Assembly (NCBI RefSeq): GCF_007641235.1
Contig: NZ_CP038157.1
Span: 1,860,001-1,924,000, forward strand
DNA length: 64,000 nt
From: Corynebacterium sanguinis
Lineage (GTDB): Bacteria > Actinomycetota > Actinomycetes > Mycobacteriales > Mycobacteriaceae
Direction of reading: 5' to 3'
Under the pieces are notes generated by a model, which had not been told where the DNA came from, did no database searches, and worked only from the letters and a program-made list of their open reading frames with translations. Positions 1-8,279 of the stretch are shown here, piece after piece; positions within the stretch are counted from its first letter, which is position 1; every line of letters begins with the position of its first letter. Both the position numbers and the translations under genes were made by a program.

Positions 1-1
1 A

Positions 2-595
2 CCGATGATCGTGGTGGCGACGCCGGGCGCGGAGCCGCGCGTCGCCGACGGCGGGTACGGCGCGGCGATCCTGCTGGACACGTGGGCTTTGCTGGGCAGG
101 CCCGACCTGCGCGCGACCGAGGAAACCTACGAGAAGTGGCTCGCCGCCTGCACGCTTGTCGACGCCGCCAGCGACGACGGCGAGGTAGTCGTCGTCGCGG
201 AGCCCGCGCTGCCGGTAGTCCAGCACCTAATCCGGTGGGACGTGCCGGGCCACGCCGCCATAGAGCTCGCGCAGCGCGCCGAGACCCGTCTGCCTCCCGC
301 GGTGCACGTCGCCGTGGTCGACGCCCCGCGCAAGGCGCTTGAGGACTTCTTCGCCCACGCCCAGCTCCCGCCGCACGCGGAGACACTCGGCCCCGTGGAC
401 CTGCCGCCCGGCGTGCAGCTGCCGGGGGAGTGGGACGAGCGCGAGCTGGGGCCCGCGCAGCGCATGATGGTGCGCAGCCCGCTGTCCGGGCGCACCGAGC
501 TGGGCCGCGCGCTGCGCTCCGCGGCGAGCCTGCGCGCGGCGCGGAAGCAGGACGCGCCGCTGCGGATCCAGGTCGACCCTGTGCGTATTGGCTAG
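2..595 (+). CDS. priA: Primosomal protein N' (PriA), C-terminal part
   Basis: This is the last 197 codons of a gene whose beginning lies left of the window; the frame is open to base 2. The visible protein starts in the helicase-core motif ATPGAEP and continues through the PriA C-terminal domain. PriA restarts stalled replication forks; in actinobacteria the family is known to have lost catalytic ATPase residues and is often annotated as a probable (pseudo)helicase, but those residues are outside this window. It is followed 31 bases later by def, an order also found in C. glutamicum (priA-def-fmt-fmu). Confidence 0.85.
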   Translation, partial: PMIVVATPGAEPRVADGGYGAAILLDTWALLGRPDLRATEETYEKWLAACTLVDAASDDGEVVVVAEPALPVVQHLIRWDVPGHAAIELAQRAETRLPPAVHVAVVDAPRKALEDFFAHAQLPPHAETLGPVDLPPGVQLPGEWDERELGPAQRMMVRSPLSGRTELGRALRSAASLRAARKQDAPLRIQVDPVRIG

Positions 596-613
596 GCCGC
601 CGGGGCGCTTGGC

Positions 614-619
614 TAAGCT
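614..619 (+). promoter_or_regulatory. Candidate -10 element for def (leaderless)
   Basis: TAAGCT lies 7 nt before the def ATG at 627 in the short gap after priA. This spacing would put the transcription start on the A of the start codon. No good Shine-Dalgarno sequence is present. Inference from spacing and the corynebacterial TAnnnT hexamer only. Confidence 0.4.
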
Positions 620-626
620 CGCAGGT

Positions 627-1127
627 ATGGCAGTCCGCTCGATCCGTCTCTTCGGAGACCCCGTGCTCAACTCCGTCGCCGCGCCCGTGACGCGTTTCGA
701 CGACTCCTTGCGCACGCTCGTCTCCGACATGCTCGACACCATGGACGACGCGGGAGGCGTCGGCCTCGCCGCCAACCAGGTGGGCGTGGATGCGCGGGTA
801 TTCGTTTTCGATTGCCAGGGCATGCGCGGGCACATCATTAACCCGACCTGGGAAGCGGCGGGGCAGGACATGCAAATCGGGCGCGAGGGGTGCCTGTCGG
901 TGCCCGGGGTCAGCGGCCAGGTTTCCCGGCACAACCGGGTGGTGGCGCGAGGCGTCGATGCCTTTGGCAGGCCGCTGGCGATTGTTGGCACGGGCCTTCT
1001 CGCGCGCTGCATCCAGCACGAAAGCGATCACCTCGATGGGATCATGTTCATGCGCAGAATGGAGCCCGAAGCGCGCAAGGAAGCGATGACCATCATTCGC
1101 GGTTCCGAGTGGTTCCAGCAGGCGTAA
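627..1127 (+). CDS. def: Peptide deformylase
   Basis: Removes the N-formyl group from the initiator methionine of new proteins in the cytosol, using a metal ion. The 166-residue protein has all three deformylase motifs: GVGLAANQ (about residues 44-51), EGCLS (87-91, metal-binding Cys) and HESDH (131-135, two metal-binding His and catalytic Glu). I chose the ATG at 627; the longer reading from a TTG at 588 overlaps the end of priA and has no family support. It sits directly before fmt, which encodes the enzyme that adds the formyl group, so the formylation and deformylation steps are encoded together. Confidence 0.95.
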   Translation: MAVRSIRLFGDPVLNSVAAPVTRFDDSLRTLVSDMLDTMDDAGGVGLAANQVGVDARVFVFDCQGMRGHIINPTWEAAGQDMQIGREGCLSVPGVSGQVSRHNRVVARGVDAFGRPLAIVGTGLLARCIQHESDHLDGIMFMRRMEPEARKEAMTIIRGSEWFQQA

Positions 1128-1149
1128 GACGATGAAGGAGATAAACACC

Positions 1150-2073
1150 ATGCGACTTGTTTTCGCCGGCACCCCCGAGCCCGCCGCCGTGGCGTTGAGC
1201 ACGCTCATCGCCTCCGAGCACGAGGTGGTCGCGGTGATCACCCGGCCCGACGCGCGCAAGGGCCGGGGCCGCAGCCTGCACCCCTCGCCCGTCAAGGAGC
1301 TTGCGCACAGCTACGGCATCGAGGTGTTGACGCCGCAGACTCTGAAAGACAACGGGGAGATCCGCCAGGTGCTGCGCGAGATCGCCCCAGACGCTGTGCC
1401 CGTTGTCGCCTACGGCAACCTGATCCCGGCGGACATGCTGGACATCCCGAAGTACGGTTGGGTCAATTTGCACTTCTCCCTGCTACCCGCGTGGCGTGGA
1501 GCGGCGCCCGTGCAGGCGTCGATAAGCAGCGGCGAGACGGACACCGGCGCGACGACGTTTCGCATCGACGCCGGCCTGGACACCGGCGACATCCTCGGCC
1601 ACATCCACGAGCCGATCCACCCCACGGACACCGCGGACGACCTGCTGACGCGCCTCGCCCACTCCGGGGCGGACCTGCTCGTGGAAACCATGAACGGGCT
1701 TGCCGACGGCACCATCACCGCAGTCCCGCAGCCCGCCGAGGGCACCTACGCGCCGAAAATCTCGACTAACGACGCGCGCATCGACTGGGCCCAGCCCGCC
1801 GAGGTGATCGACCGCGCCATCCGCGCGCACACTCCGGCGCCGGGCGCGTGGACGACGCTCGGCGGCGAGCGCGTAAAGCTCGAGCGCGTTGAGTCTGTAA
1901 GCGGTGCGGATCTGCACCCCGGCGAGGTGCGCGTGAGCAAGGACTCGGTGGAGGTGGGAACGTCCAGCGCGAACGTGGCGCTGACGCGGATCCAGCCGCC
2001 GGGAAAGAAAATGATGGCCGCCGCGGATTGGGCGCGCGGGCTGCAGGACACGGAAGGGATTGAGTTCGCATGA
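1150..2073 (+). CDS. fmt: Methionyl-tRNA formyltransferase
   Basis: Formylates Met-tRNA(fMet) with 10-formyl-tetrahydrofolate to make the initiator tRNA. The protein is 307 residues, the usual length. It begins MRLVFAGTPEPAA, typical for the family, and carries the formyl-transfer motif HFSLLP near residues 108-113, followed by WRGAAPVQ. An upstream in-frame ATG at 1132 would add six residues, but an AAGGAG ribosome site 9 bases before 1150 supports the later start. The stop overlaps the start of rsmB (ATGA), so the two are probably translationally coupled. Confidence 0.95.
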   Translation: MRLVFAGTPEPAAVALSTLIASEHEVVAVITRPDARKGRGRSLHPSPVKELAHSYGIEVLTPQTLKDNGEIRQVLREIAPDAVPVVAYGNLIPADMLDIPKYGWVNLHFSLLPAWRGAAPVQASISSGETDTGATTFRIDAGLDTGDILGHIHEPIHPTDTADDLLTRLAHSGADLLVETMNGLADGTITAVPQPAEGTYAPKISTNDARIDWAQPAEVIDRAIRAHTPAPGAWTTLGGERVKLERVESVSGADLHPGEVRVSKDSVEVGTSSANVALTRIQPPGKKMMAAADWARGLQDTEGIEFA

Positions 2074-3494
2074 GTGGTGGGTTTAGGTCGCGCGCGTCCG
2101 GGCGGCGAGAGGAGCGCCGGGAGAGCAAGCGGGTGAGCAAGCCGCAGGTGAAGGCGACGCGCATCGGCGACGGCGCGCGCGAGGCGGCCTTCGAGGTCGT
2201 GCGCCGGGTGGCCACCGACGACGCGTACGCCAACCTCGTGCTGCCGAGGCTGCTGCGCGAGCGCAACATCACAGGCCGCGACGCGGCGTTTGCCACCGAG
2301 CTCGCCTACGGAACGCTGCGCGCCCAGGGCGTGCTCGACGCCGTGATCGCGCGGTGCTCCTCGCGCGAGCTGGACAAGATCGCGCCCGAGGTGCTCGCTG
2401 CGCTGCGTCTCGGCGCGTACCAGCTGCTGTACACGCGTGTCGACGACCACGCGGCCGTCGACACGTCCGTGCGCCTCGTCGAAGCGGCCGGGGCGGGCCA
2501 GGCGAAGGGCTTTGCCAACGCGATCCTGCGCACGATTACCCGCACCCCGGCCGAGCAGTGGCTGGACGATCTCACCCCGTCTGACCCGGTGGCGGCGGTG
2601 GCGTTTCGCACCGCGCACCCTGAGTGGATCGCGCGATCCTTTGGCACAGCGCTCGGCGCGAGCGGGGCAGAAGGGGAGTTGGAGGCGGCACTCGAGGCGG
2701 ACTCGCAGCGCCCGGTTGTCCACCTCGTCGCCCGCCCCGGCGAGATTTCCGCCGCCGAGCTCGCCGCGATCACCGGCGGCGACGAGGGCAGGTACTCGCC
2801 GTACGCCGTCTACCTGCACGAGGGGGACCCCGGTGTGCTCGAGCCGGTGCGCGACGGCCTGGCCGGCGTGCAGGACGAGGGCTCCCAGCTCATCGCCCGC
2901 GCGCTCGCCGAGGTCGACGTCGAGGCAGACGCCGGGCGGTGGCTGGACCTGTGCGCTGGCCCCGGCGGTAAGGCCGCGCTGCTCGGCTCCCTGGCCGGGA
3001 TTGAGGGCGCGCACGTCGACGCCGTCGAGATCAGTGAGCACCGCGCGGAGCTGATCCGCAAGGTCATCGGCGGGCTGCCCGTCTCCGTCACCGTCGCTGA
3101 CGGCCGTGACCCGGGCCTGGAGCCCGGCTACGATCGCGTGCTTGTGGACGCCCCCTGTTCTGGACTCGGCGCGCTGAGGCGGCGCCCCGAGGCGCGGTGG
3201 AAGAAGCAGGAGTCCGAGATTGGCGAGCTCACCCAGTTGCAGACCGAGCTGCTCCAGTCGGCGCTGCGCCTGGTCAAGCCCGGTGGCGTCGTTGTTTACT
3301 CCACGTGCTCGCCGGACGTGCGGGAAACGCGCGGGGTGGTTGACGCCGTGCTCGCAGAAGGCGTGGCCGAGGAGCTCGACGCTAGCGCCTACCTGCCCCC
3401 GATGGAGGGCACGGGCGCGGGCAAGAGCGTGCAGATGTGGCCGCACCGGCACGGGACCGATGCGATGTTTTTCTCGGTGCTTCGTAGGAGGTAG
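2070..3494 (+). CDS. rsmB: 16S rRNA m5C967 methyltransferase RsmB/Fmu
   Basis: Methylates a cytosine in 16S rRNA with S-adenosylmethionine. The 474-residue protein has an N-terminal NusB-like RNA-binding domain (about residues 25-170) and a C-terminal Rossmann-fold methyltransferase. The SAM motif AGPGGK is near residue 292, DAPCSGLG with one active-site Cys near 360, and STCSP with the catalytic Cys near 410. It overlaps fmt by four bases. The N-terminal 25 residues are very basic and low in complexity, so a slightly later start cannot be excluded. Confidence 0.93.
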   Translation: MSGGFRSRASGRREERRESKRVSKPQVKATRIGDGAREAAFEVVRRVATDDAYANLVLPRLLRERNITGRDAAFATELAYGTLRAQGVLDAVIARCSSRELDKIAPEVLAALRLGAYQLLYTRVDDHAAVDTSVRLVEAAGAGQAKGFANAILRTITRTPAEQWLDDLTPSDPVAAVAFRTAHPEWIARSFGTALGASGAEGELEAALEADSQRPVVHLVARPGEISAAELAAITGGDEGRYSPYAVYLHEGDPGVLEPVRDGLAGVQDEGSQLIARALAEVDVEADAGRWLDLCAGPGGKAALLGSLAGIEGAHVDAVEISEHRAELIRKVIGGLPVSVTVADGRDPGLEPGYDRVLVDAPCSGLGALRRRPEARWKKQESEIGELTQLQTELLQSALRLVKPGGVVVYSTCSPDVRETRGVVDAVLAEGVAEELDASAYLPPMEGTGAGKSVQMWPHRHGTDAMFFSVLRRR

Positions 3495-3521
3495 TGCGCT
3501 GTGGGCTGGTGGGGCCGGGTT

Positions 3522-3548
3522 GTTGAGGTATAGCTACTAGACCTCAGC
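3522..3548 (+). terminator. Stem-loop after rsmB
   Basis: An 8-bp imperfect stem (GTTGAGGT paired with ACCTCAGC, one G-T pair) with an 11-base loop lies in the 152-base gap between rsmB and rpe. There is no T-run, so intrinsic termination is doubtful. Confidence 0.3.
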
Positions 3549-3633
3549 GAGAAGGCACAGCCGAACACACACAGCACACCCACCCGCCGACCAAGATCCC
3601 GGACTCAAAGACGCGCCCCAGCTCAGAGAAAAG

Positions 3634-3639
3634 TAGGCT
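3634..3639 (+). promoter_or_regulatory. Candidate -10 element for rpe (leaderless)
   Basis: TAGGCT in the context GTAGGCTGTG ends 7 nt before the rpe ATG at 3647, so transcription could begin on the start codon. No Shine-Dalgarno sequence is seen. This would be the promoter for rpe and the riboflavin genes. Confidence 0.4.
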
Positions 3640-3646
3640 GTGAACC

Positions 3647-4303
3647 ATGTTGTACATCGCTCCTTCCATCCTGGCCGCCGACTACGCGGCGCTCGGTGAG
3701 GACGTGCGCAAGGTGCCCAACGCCGACCTCATCCACGTCGACATCATGGACGGCCACTTTGTGCCCAACCTCTCCTTCGGCCCGGACGTGACCAAGGCGG
3801 TCGACGGAGTCACAGAGCAGTTCCTCGACATGCACCTGATGATTGAGCAGCCGGAGAAGTGGTTCGAAACCTACATCGCGGCAGGCGGGGACCGCCTCGT
3901 GTTCCACGTCGAGGCCACCAGCGACCACGTCGCAGCGGCGAAGGCTGTCCACGAGCTCGGCGTCGAGGCCGGCTTCGCAGTCAAGCCGGGCACGCCCATC
4001 GAGCCCTACCTGGATGACCTCGAGCATTTCGAGGAGGTCATGATCATGAGCGTCGAGCCCGGCTTCGGCGGGCAGAAGTTCATGCCCGAGGTGCTTAGCA
4101 AGGTGCGCACGCTGCGCGAACACATCACCGCAGCAAAACTAGACACCATCATTGCTATCGACGGCGGCATCGCCGAGGCCACCATCGTCCAGGCGGCGGC
4201 CGCGGGCGTGGAGTCCTTTGTCGCGGGCTCGGCGGTGTTCGGCAAAGACGACCCGGCGGCGGCCGTCGATACGCTGCGCCGCCTCGCGCAGGCCGCGCGG
4301 TGA
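3647..4303 (+). CDS. rpe: Ribulose-phosphate 3-epimerase
   Basis: Interconverts ribulose 5-phosphate and xylulose 5-phosphate in the pentose phosphate pathway. The 218-residue protein has the TIM-barrel signature HVDIMDGHFVPN (about 30-41), the metal-binding His and Asp residues within it, and a phosphate-binding DGGI motif near 171. Its product is the precursor pool for ribulose 5-phosphate, a substrate of riboflavin synthesis, and the gene overlaps ribD by four bases (GTGA), so it is the first gene of the riboflavin operon here. Confidence 0.96.
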   Translation: MLYIAPSILAADYAALGEDVRKVPNADLIHVDIMDGHFVPNLSFGPDVTKAVDGVTEQFLDMHLMIEQPEKWFETYIAAGGDRLVFHVEATSDHVAAAKAVHELGVEAGFAVKPGTPIEPYLDDLEHFEEVMIMSVEPGFGGQKFMPEVLSKVRTLREHITAAKLDTIIAIDGGIAEATIVQAAAAGVESFVAGSAVFGKDDPAAAVDTLRRLAQAAR

Positions 4304-5274
4304 GTGAGATCGACTACGCGGCTGCGCTGCGTGCGGGTGACGCCGTGCGCGGCACCACCTCGCCGAACCCGCCCGTGGGGTGCGCCCTGTTCAGCCCGGA
4401 CGGCGAGCTCATCGCCACCGGGGGCACCTCCCCGGCAGGGGGAGCGCACGCGGAGATCAACGCGCTGCGAGCGGCAGGCGACAGGGCCCGCGGGGCCACG
4501 GCGGTGGTCACCCTCGAGCCCTGCAACCACACCGGCCGCACCGGCCCGTGTTCGCAGGCGCTTGTCGACGCCCACATCACGCGCCTGGTCTACCTCACCA
4601 AAGACCCCAACCCGCAGGCCGCCGGCGGCGCCGACTACCTCGAACGCCACGGAGTCGAGGTGATCTACGCCCTGCAGCGCGTCGACGCCTTGCAGCCCTG
4701 GCTGACCTCAGTCGCGCGCGGCCGGCCGTCGGTCACGCTGAAGTACGCCGCCAGCCTCGACGGTTTCACGGCGGCGCCGGACGGGACGAGCAAGTGGATC
4801 ACCGGCGAGGACGCTCGCCGCCACGTGCACGCCGACCGCGCGGTGCGCGACGCGATCGTCGTCGGCACGGGCACCGCGATCGCCGACAACCCCTCGCTCA
4901 CAGCGCGCCGCGGCGACGGCACGCTGATGGAAACGCAGCCGCGTCGGGTGGTCGTCGGCACGCGAGCGGTGCCCGAGGGAAACCTCACACGGCTCGGCTT
5001 CGAGCAGTACGCCACCCCCGCCGCGGCGCTGGAGGCGCTGTGGGAGTCGGGCGCGCGCGACGTGCTCGTCGAAGGCGGGGCGGGGCTGGCGGCGAGCTTT
5101 CTTCGAGAGGGCCTCGTCGACCGGGTTCAGGCCTACGTAGCCCCGCTGCTGCTCGGCGCCGGCGCGGGCGTGGTCGACACCGCGCTTGCTGCAACCCTGG
5201 CCGACGCGCCGCGCTTTGCCCTTTCGCGCGTCACGGTGCTGGGTGGCGACGTACTCATAGAAATGGAGAGGTAG
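4300..5274 (+). CDS. ribD: Bifunctional riboflavin deaminase/reductase RibD
   Basis: Catalyses two steps of riboflavin synthesis: deamination of the pyrimidine intermediate and reduction of its ribose side chain. The 324-residue protein starts at a GTG overlapping the rpe stop. The zinc deaminase domain shows HAE (about residue 49) and PCNHTGRTGPC (73-83). The reductase domain follows from about residue 145 with KYAASLDG and SKWITGEDARR. It is immediately followed by ribE with no gap. Confidence 0.95.
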   Translation: MSEIDYAAALRAGDAVRGTTSPNPPVGCALFSPDGELIATGGTSPAGGAHAEINALRAAGDRARGATAVVTLEPCNHTGRTGPCSQALVDAHITRLVYLTKDPNPQAAGGADYLERHGVEVIYALQRVDALQPWLTSVARGRPSVTLKYAASLDGFTAAPDGTSKWITGEDARRHVHADRAVRDAIVVGTGTAIADNPSLTARRGDGTLMETQPRRVVVGTRAVPEGNLTRLGFEQYATPAAALEALWESGARDVLVEGGAGLAASFLREGLVDRVQAYVAPLLLGAGAGVVDTALAATLADAPRFALSRVTVLGGDVLIEMER

Positions 5275-5868
5275 ATGTTTACTGGTCTGGTAGAAGAGGT
5301 CGGCGAGGTTGTCGCGCTGACGAAGCTTGACGACGCCGTGCGCATCGCCGTGCGCGCGCCGCTGGTCACCGCCGACGCGCGCCACGGCGACTCGATCGCC
5401 GTCGACGGGGTGTGCCTGACCGTCGTCGACAACGCCGACGGCGTGTTCAGCGCCGACGTGATGCAGGAAACCCTCGACCGCTCGCGCCTCGGCAGCTACG
5501 TCGCAGGCTCGCGCGTTAACCTTGAGCGGGCGCTCGCGGCGGGGGCGCGCATGGGCGGGCACATTGTGCAGGGCCACGTCGACGGCGTCGCGCAGGTGGT
5601 CTCGCGCACGCCCTCGGAGAACTGGGAGGTGGTGCGCTTTACGTTGCCCGCCGGGCTGGCCCGGTACGTGGTGGAGAAGGGATCGATCACGGTCAACGGG
5701 ACCTCTTTGACGGTCTCGGCGATCGGAGAGGACTACTTTGAGGTTTCGCTGATCCCCACTACGCTCAGCGACACCACCGCGGGGAGCCTTGCTACCGGCG
5801 AGGATGTCAACATCGAGGTCGACATCGTGGCCAAGTACGTCGAAAAGATGACGCAGGGCTACCATTAA
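5275..5868 (+). CDS. ribE: Riboflavin synthase alpha chain
   Basis: Dismutates two molecules of 6,7-dimethyl-8-ribityllumazine to riboflavin. The 197-residue protein begins with the highly conserved MFTGLVEE and contains two repeated lumazine-binding barrels, each with a GDS/GxN-type motif (VDGVCLTV near 44 and VNGTSLTV near 141). It starts right after the ribD stop, with GGAGAGG as ribosome site inside ribD. The gene is called ribC in C. glutamicum. Confidence 0.96.
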   Translation: MFTGLVEEVGEVVALTKLDDAVRIAVRAPLVTADARHGDSIAVDGVCLTVVDNADGVFSADVMQETLDRSRLGSYVAGSRVNLERALAAGARMGGHIVQGHVDGVAQVVSRTPSENWEVVRFTLPAGLARYVVEKGSITVNGTSLTVSAIGEDYFEVSLIPTTLSDTTAGSLATGEDVNIEVDIVAKYVEKMTQGYH

Positions 5869-5873
5869 TCGCC

Positions 5874-7130
5874 ATGAGTGACCCGATTTCCCTGGATAGC
5901 GTCGAGGAGGCTATCGCCGCTGTCTCCCGCGGCGAGGCCGTGGTCGTCGTGGACAACGAAGACAGGGAGAACGAGGGCGATCTGATCTTCGCCGCGGAGC
6001 TGGCCACGCCCGAGCTCGTCGCGTTTATGGTGCGCCACACCTCCGGCTACATCTGCGTCGCGTTGGAGAACGCCGACGCCGACAGGCTCAACTTGCCGCC
6101 GATGGTGGCGCGCAACGAGGACGCCCGCGCCACCGCCTACACGGTGACGGTCGATGCAGCGACGGGCACGACGGGCATCTCCGCGCGCTCGCGCTGCGAG
6201 ACGATCACCCGCCTGGCGGATCCCGCGCGAGGCGCGAGCGACTTTACTCGGCCCGGCCACATCGTGCCACTGCGCGCGCGTGCCGGCGGGGTGCTTGCTC
6301 GCGACGGCCACACCGAGGCGTCCGTCGACCTTGCCCGGCTCGCCGGTTTAAGGCCTGCGGGCGTGCTGTGCGAGATCGTCTCGGCCGAGGACCCGACCGA
6401 CATGGCGCGCGGGCCCGAGCTGCGCCGCTTCGCCGACGAGCACGGCCTGGTCATGATCTCGATCGCCCAGCTCATCGACTACCGCCGCCACCGCGAGAAC
6501 TTTGTCACCCGCTGCACGCAGACCCGCCTGCCCACCGAATTCGGCGAGTTCCAGGCCTACGGGTACCGCAACACCATCGACGGCACCGAGCACGTCGCCC
6601 TCGTCGTCGGCGACGTCGCGGCGCAGCCCGGGGTGCTCGTGCGCGTCCACTCGGAGTGCCTCACCGGCGACGTGTTCGCGTCGCGACGCTGCGACTGCGG
6701 CCCCCAGCTGCACGAATCCATGCGCCGGGTCCAGGAAGCCGGCCGCGGCGTCATCGTCTACGTGCGCGGGCACGAGGGCCGCGGCATCGGGCTGCTGGCC
6801 AAGCTCGAGGCCTACCGCCTGCAGGACGCCGGGCTGGACACCGTCGACGCGAATCTCGAGCAGGGCCTGCCTATCGACGCCCGCGAGTACTCCGTCGCCG
6901 GGCACATCCTCGCGGACCTCGGCGTGACGTCCTTCGATGTCCTGTCCAACAACCCCGACAAGGTCGCGGCCTTGGAAGGTTATGGACCGAGTGTCGACGG
7001 GCGCACTAGAATCGAGATTGTTCCATCGCACGACAACATCCGCTATCTGCGCACCAAGCGCGACCGGCTCGGCCATGACCTGCCGCTCGTGGAGCGCTGG
7101 AGCGCGGACCACACCACGGGCGGCCGGTAG
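5874..7130 (+). CDS. ribBA: 3,4-dihydroxy-2-butanone 4-phosphate synthase / GTP cyclohydrolase II
   Basis: A two-domain enzyme providing both starting branches of riboflavin synthesis. The N-terminal half (to about residue 205) makes 3,4-dihydroxy-2-butanone 4-phosphate from ribulose 5-phosphate and has [10 protein letters not shown] near 27-36. The C-terminal half opens the GTP ring and has the zinc site C-x10-C-x-C in [14 protein letters not shown] (about 262-275), followed by HEGRGIG. The length of 418 residues is typical for the fused form. It lies 5 bases after ribE. Confidence 0.96.
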   Translation: MSDPISLDSVEEAIAAVSRGEAVVVVDNEDRENEGDLIFAAELATPELVAFMVRHTSGYICVALENADADRLNLPPMVARNEDARATAYTVTVDAATGTTGISARSRCETITRLADPARGASDFTRPGHIVPLRARAGGVLARDGHTEASVDLARLAGLRPAGVLCEIVSAEDPTDMARGPELRRFADEHGLVMISIAQLIDYRRHRENFVTRCTQTRLPTEFGEFQAYGYRNTIDGTEHVALVVGDVAAQPGVLVRVHSECLTGDVFASRRCDCGPQLHESMRRVQEAGRGVIVYVRGHEGRGIGLLAKLEAYRLQDAGLDTVDANLEQGLPIDAREYSVAGHILADLGVTSFDVLSNNPDKVAALEGYGPSVDGRTRIEIVPSHDNIRYLRTKRDRLGHDLPLVERWSADHTTGGR

Positions 7131-7162
7131 GCCCGCCCGACACAGAAAGGACGAGGCACGCG

Positions 7163-7648
7163 ATGCCGCACCAGGGAGCACCCGACATACCGAGACACAA
7201 CGCCGAGGGCATGACCGTGGCGATCGTGTCTACGCACTGGAACGAGAAGATCGTCACCCAGCTGCACGAGCACGCAGTGGATGCCGCCCGTGACCTCGGC
7301 GCGAAGGTCGACGAGTTTTGGGTTGCCGGTGCCTTTGAGCTGCCCGTCCTAGCGCAGGCCTGCGCGCGGCGTTACGACGCCGTCGTCGCCCTAGGCTGCG
7401 TTATCCGCGGCGAGACGGCGCACTTTGACTACGTGTGCGACTCCGTCACCGCCGGGCTGACCCGCGTCGCCTTGGACGAGGAAACCCCAGTGGGCAACGG
7501 CGTGCTCACCGTCGACGACGAGGACCAGGCGCTCGAGCGCGCCGGCGGTGAGGACGCCAAGGAAAACAAGGGCGCCGACGCCGTGTACGCTGCGCTGGGT
7601 GCCGTCGCGGAGCTGCGCAAAGCCCGCGCGGCCGCGCCCAAGCGCTAG
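7163..7648 (+). CDS. ribH: 6,7-dimethyl-8-ribityllumazine synthase
   Basis: Condenses the RibD and RibBA products to the lumazine precursor of riboflavin. The 161-residue protein has STHWNEKI (22-29), GAFELP near 58, and the conserved VIRGETAHFDYV with the catalytic His near 95. An AAAGGA ribosome site supports the ATG at 7163. It is the last rib gene; a small membrane-protein gene follows after about 97 bases. No FMN riboswitch was seen before any of these rib genes. Confidence 0.96.
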   Translation: MPHQGAPDIPRHNAEGMTVAIVSTHWNEKIVTQLHEHAVDAARDLGAKVDEFWVAGAFELPVLAQACARRYDAVVALGCVIRGETAHFDYVCDSVTAGLTRVALDEETPVGNGVLTVDDEDQALERAGGEDAKENKGADAVYAALGAVAELRKARAAAPKR

Positions 7649-7745
7649 GAAATACCCGGCACGGGTTAGGATCAAGCGAAAGACTGCTCGCGCATGCACG
7701 GGCGACAACCGTGCGCGCGACGTGCGTGGAGAGGACGGCGGTGCC

Positions 7746-8273
7746 GTGGAGGCCAAAGACACCAAGAAGCTAAGCGACGAGGAGCTGCTGCGCCTCTACG
7801 CGGCCGATCCGCACGCCGTGACTTCTACGGAGCCGTGGGAGCTTGAGATCACCTCGCCGTTTCTGAAGAAGGTCGCCATCGGCTGGGTCATCTTGGTCAT
7901 GGCGGTGCACATCTTCATGGCGCTGGTGCTCGACGTCGAGTTCACGGGCCTGGCAATCACCACCATTGACAAGTTCGCCTTCCCCGGCGTCGGCCTGATC
8001 ATCTCCATTGTCTCCTGGATCTGCCTCACCCGGCCCCGCGTCCGGGTGAACAAGGACGGGGTCGAGGTGCGCAACATCATCGGCACCCGCTTCTACCCTT
8101 GGCTGGTGATCTACGGGCTGACCTTCCCGCGCTCGTCGCGCATGGCCCGGCTCGAGCTGCCGGAGTTCGAGTACGTCCCGCTCTGGGCGATCCAGTCCGG
8201 CGACGGGCAGCGCGCGATTGAGGCCGTCGAGAAGTTCCGCGCCCTCGAGGCGAAGTACATGCCCGAAAGCTAG
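7746..8273 (+). CDS. PH-domain-like small membrane protein
   Basis: A 175-residue protein of unknown function. An acidic N-terminal stretch is followed by two membrane segments (about 42-65 and 73-97), then a C-terminal cytoplasmic region with RVRVNKDGVEVRN and FPRSSRMARLEL, which resembles bacterial PH-like (bPH) domains of actinobacterial membrane proteins. I chose the GTG at 7746 because GGAGAGG lies about 10 bases before it; longer readings run back into ribH. It sits between ribH and uvrC, the same position as a conserved hypothetical in C. glutamicum. Confidence 0.75.
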   Translation: MEAKDTKKLSDEELLRLYAADPHAVTSTEPWELEITSPFLKKVAIGWVILVMAVHIFMALVLDVEFTGLAITTIDKFAFPGVGLIISIVSWICLTRPRVRVNKDGVEVRNIIGTRFYPWLVIYGLTFPRSSRMARLELPEFEYVPLWAIQSGDGQRAIEAVEKFRALEAKYMPES

Positions 8274-8279
8274 GCGCGC

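Noticed and set aside
1746..3452. Long minus-strand open frame opposite fmt and rsmB
   Set aside because: It lies antisense to two well-supported genes, has a composition dominated by Arg, Ala and Gly, and no recognisable motif. Such frames are expected in high-GC DNA.
3495..4300. FMN riboswitch before the riboflavin genes
   Set aside because: No conserved FMN-element sequence is seen before rpe or ribD, and rpe appears to have a leaderless start.
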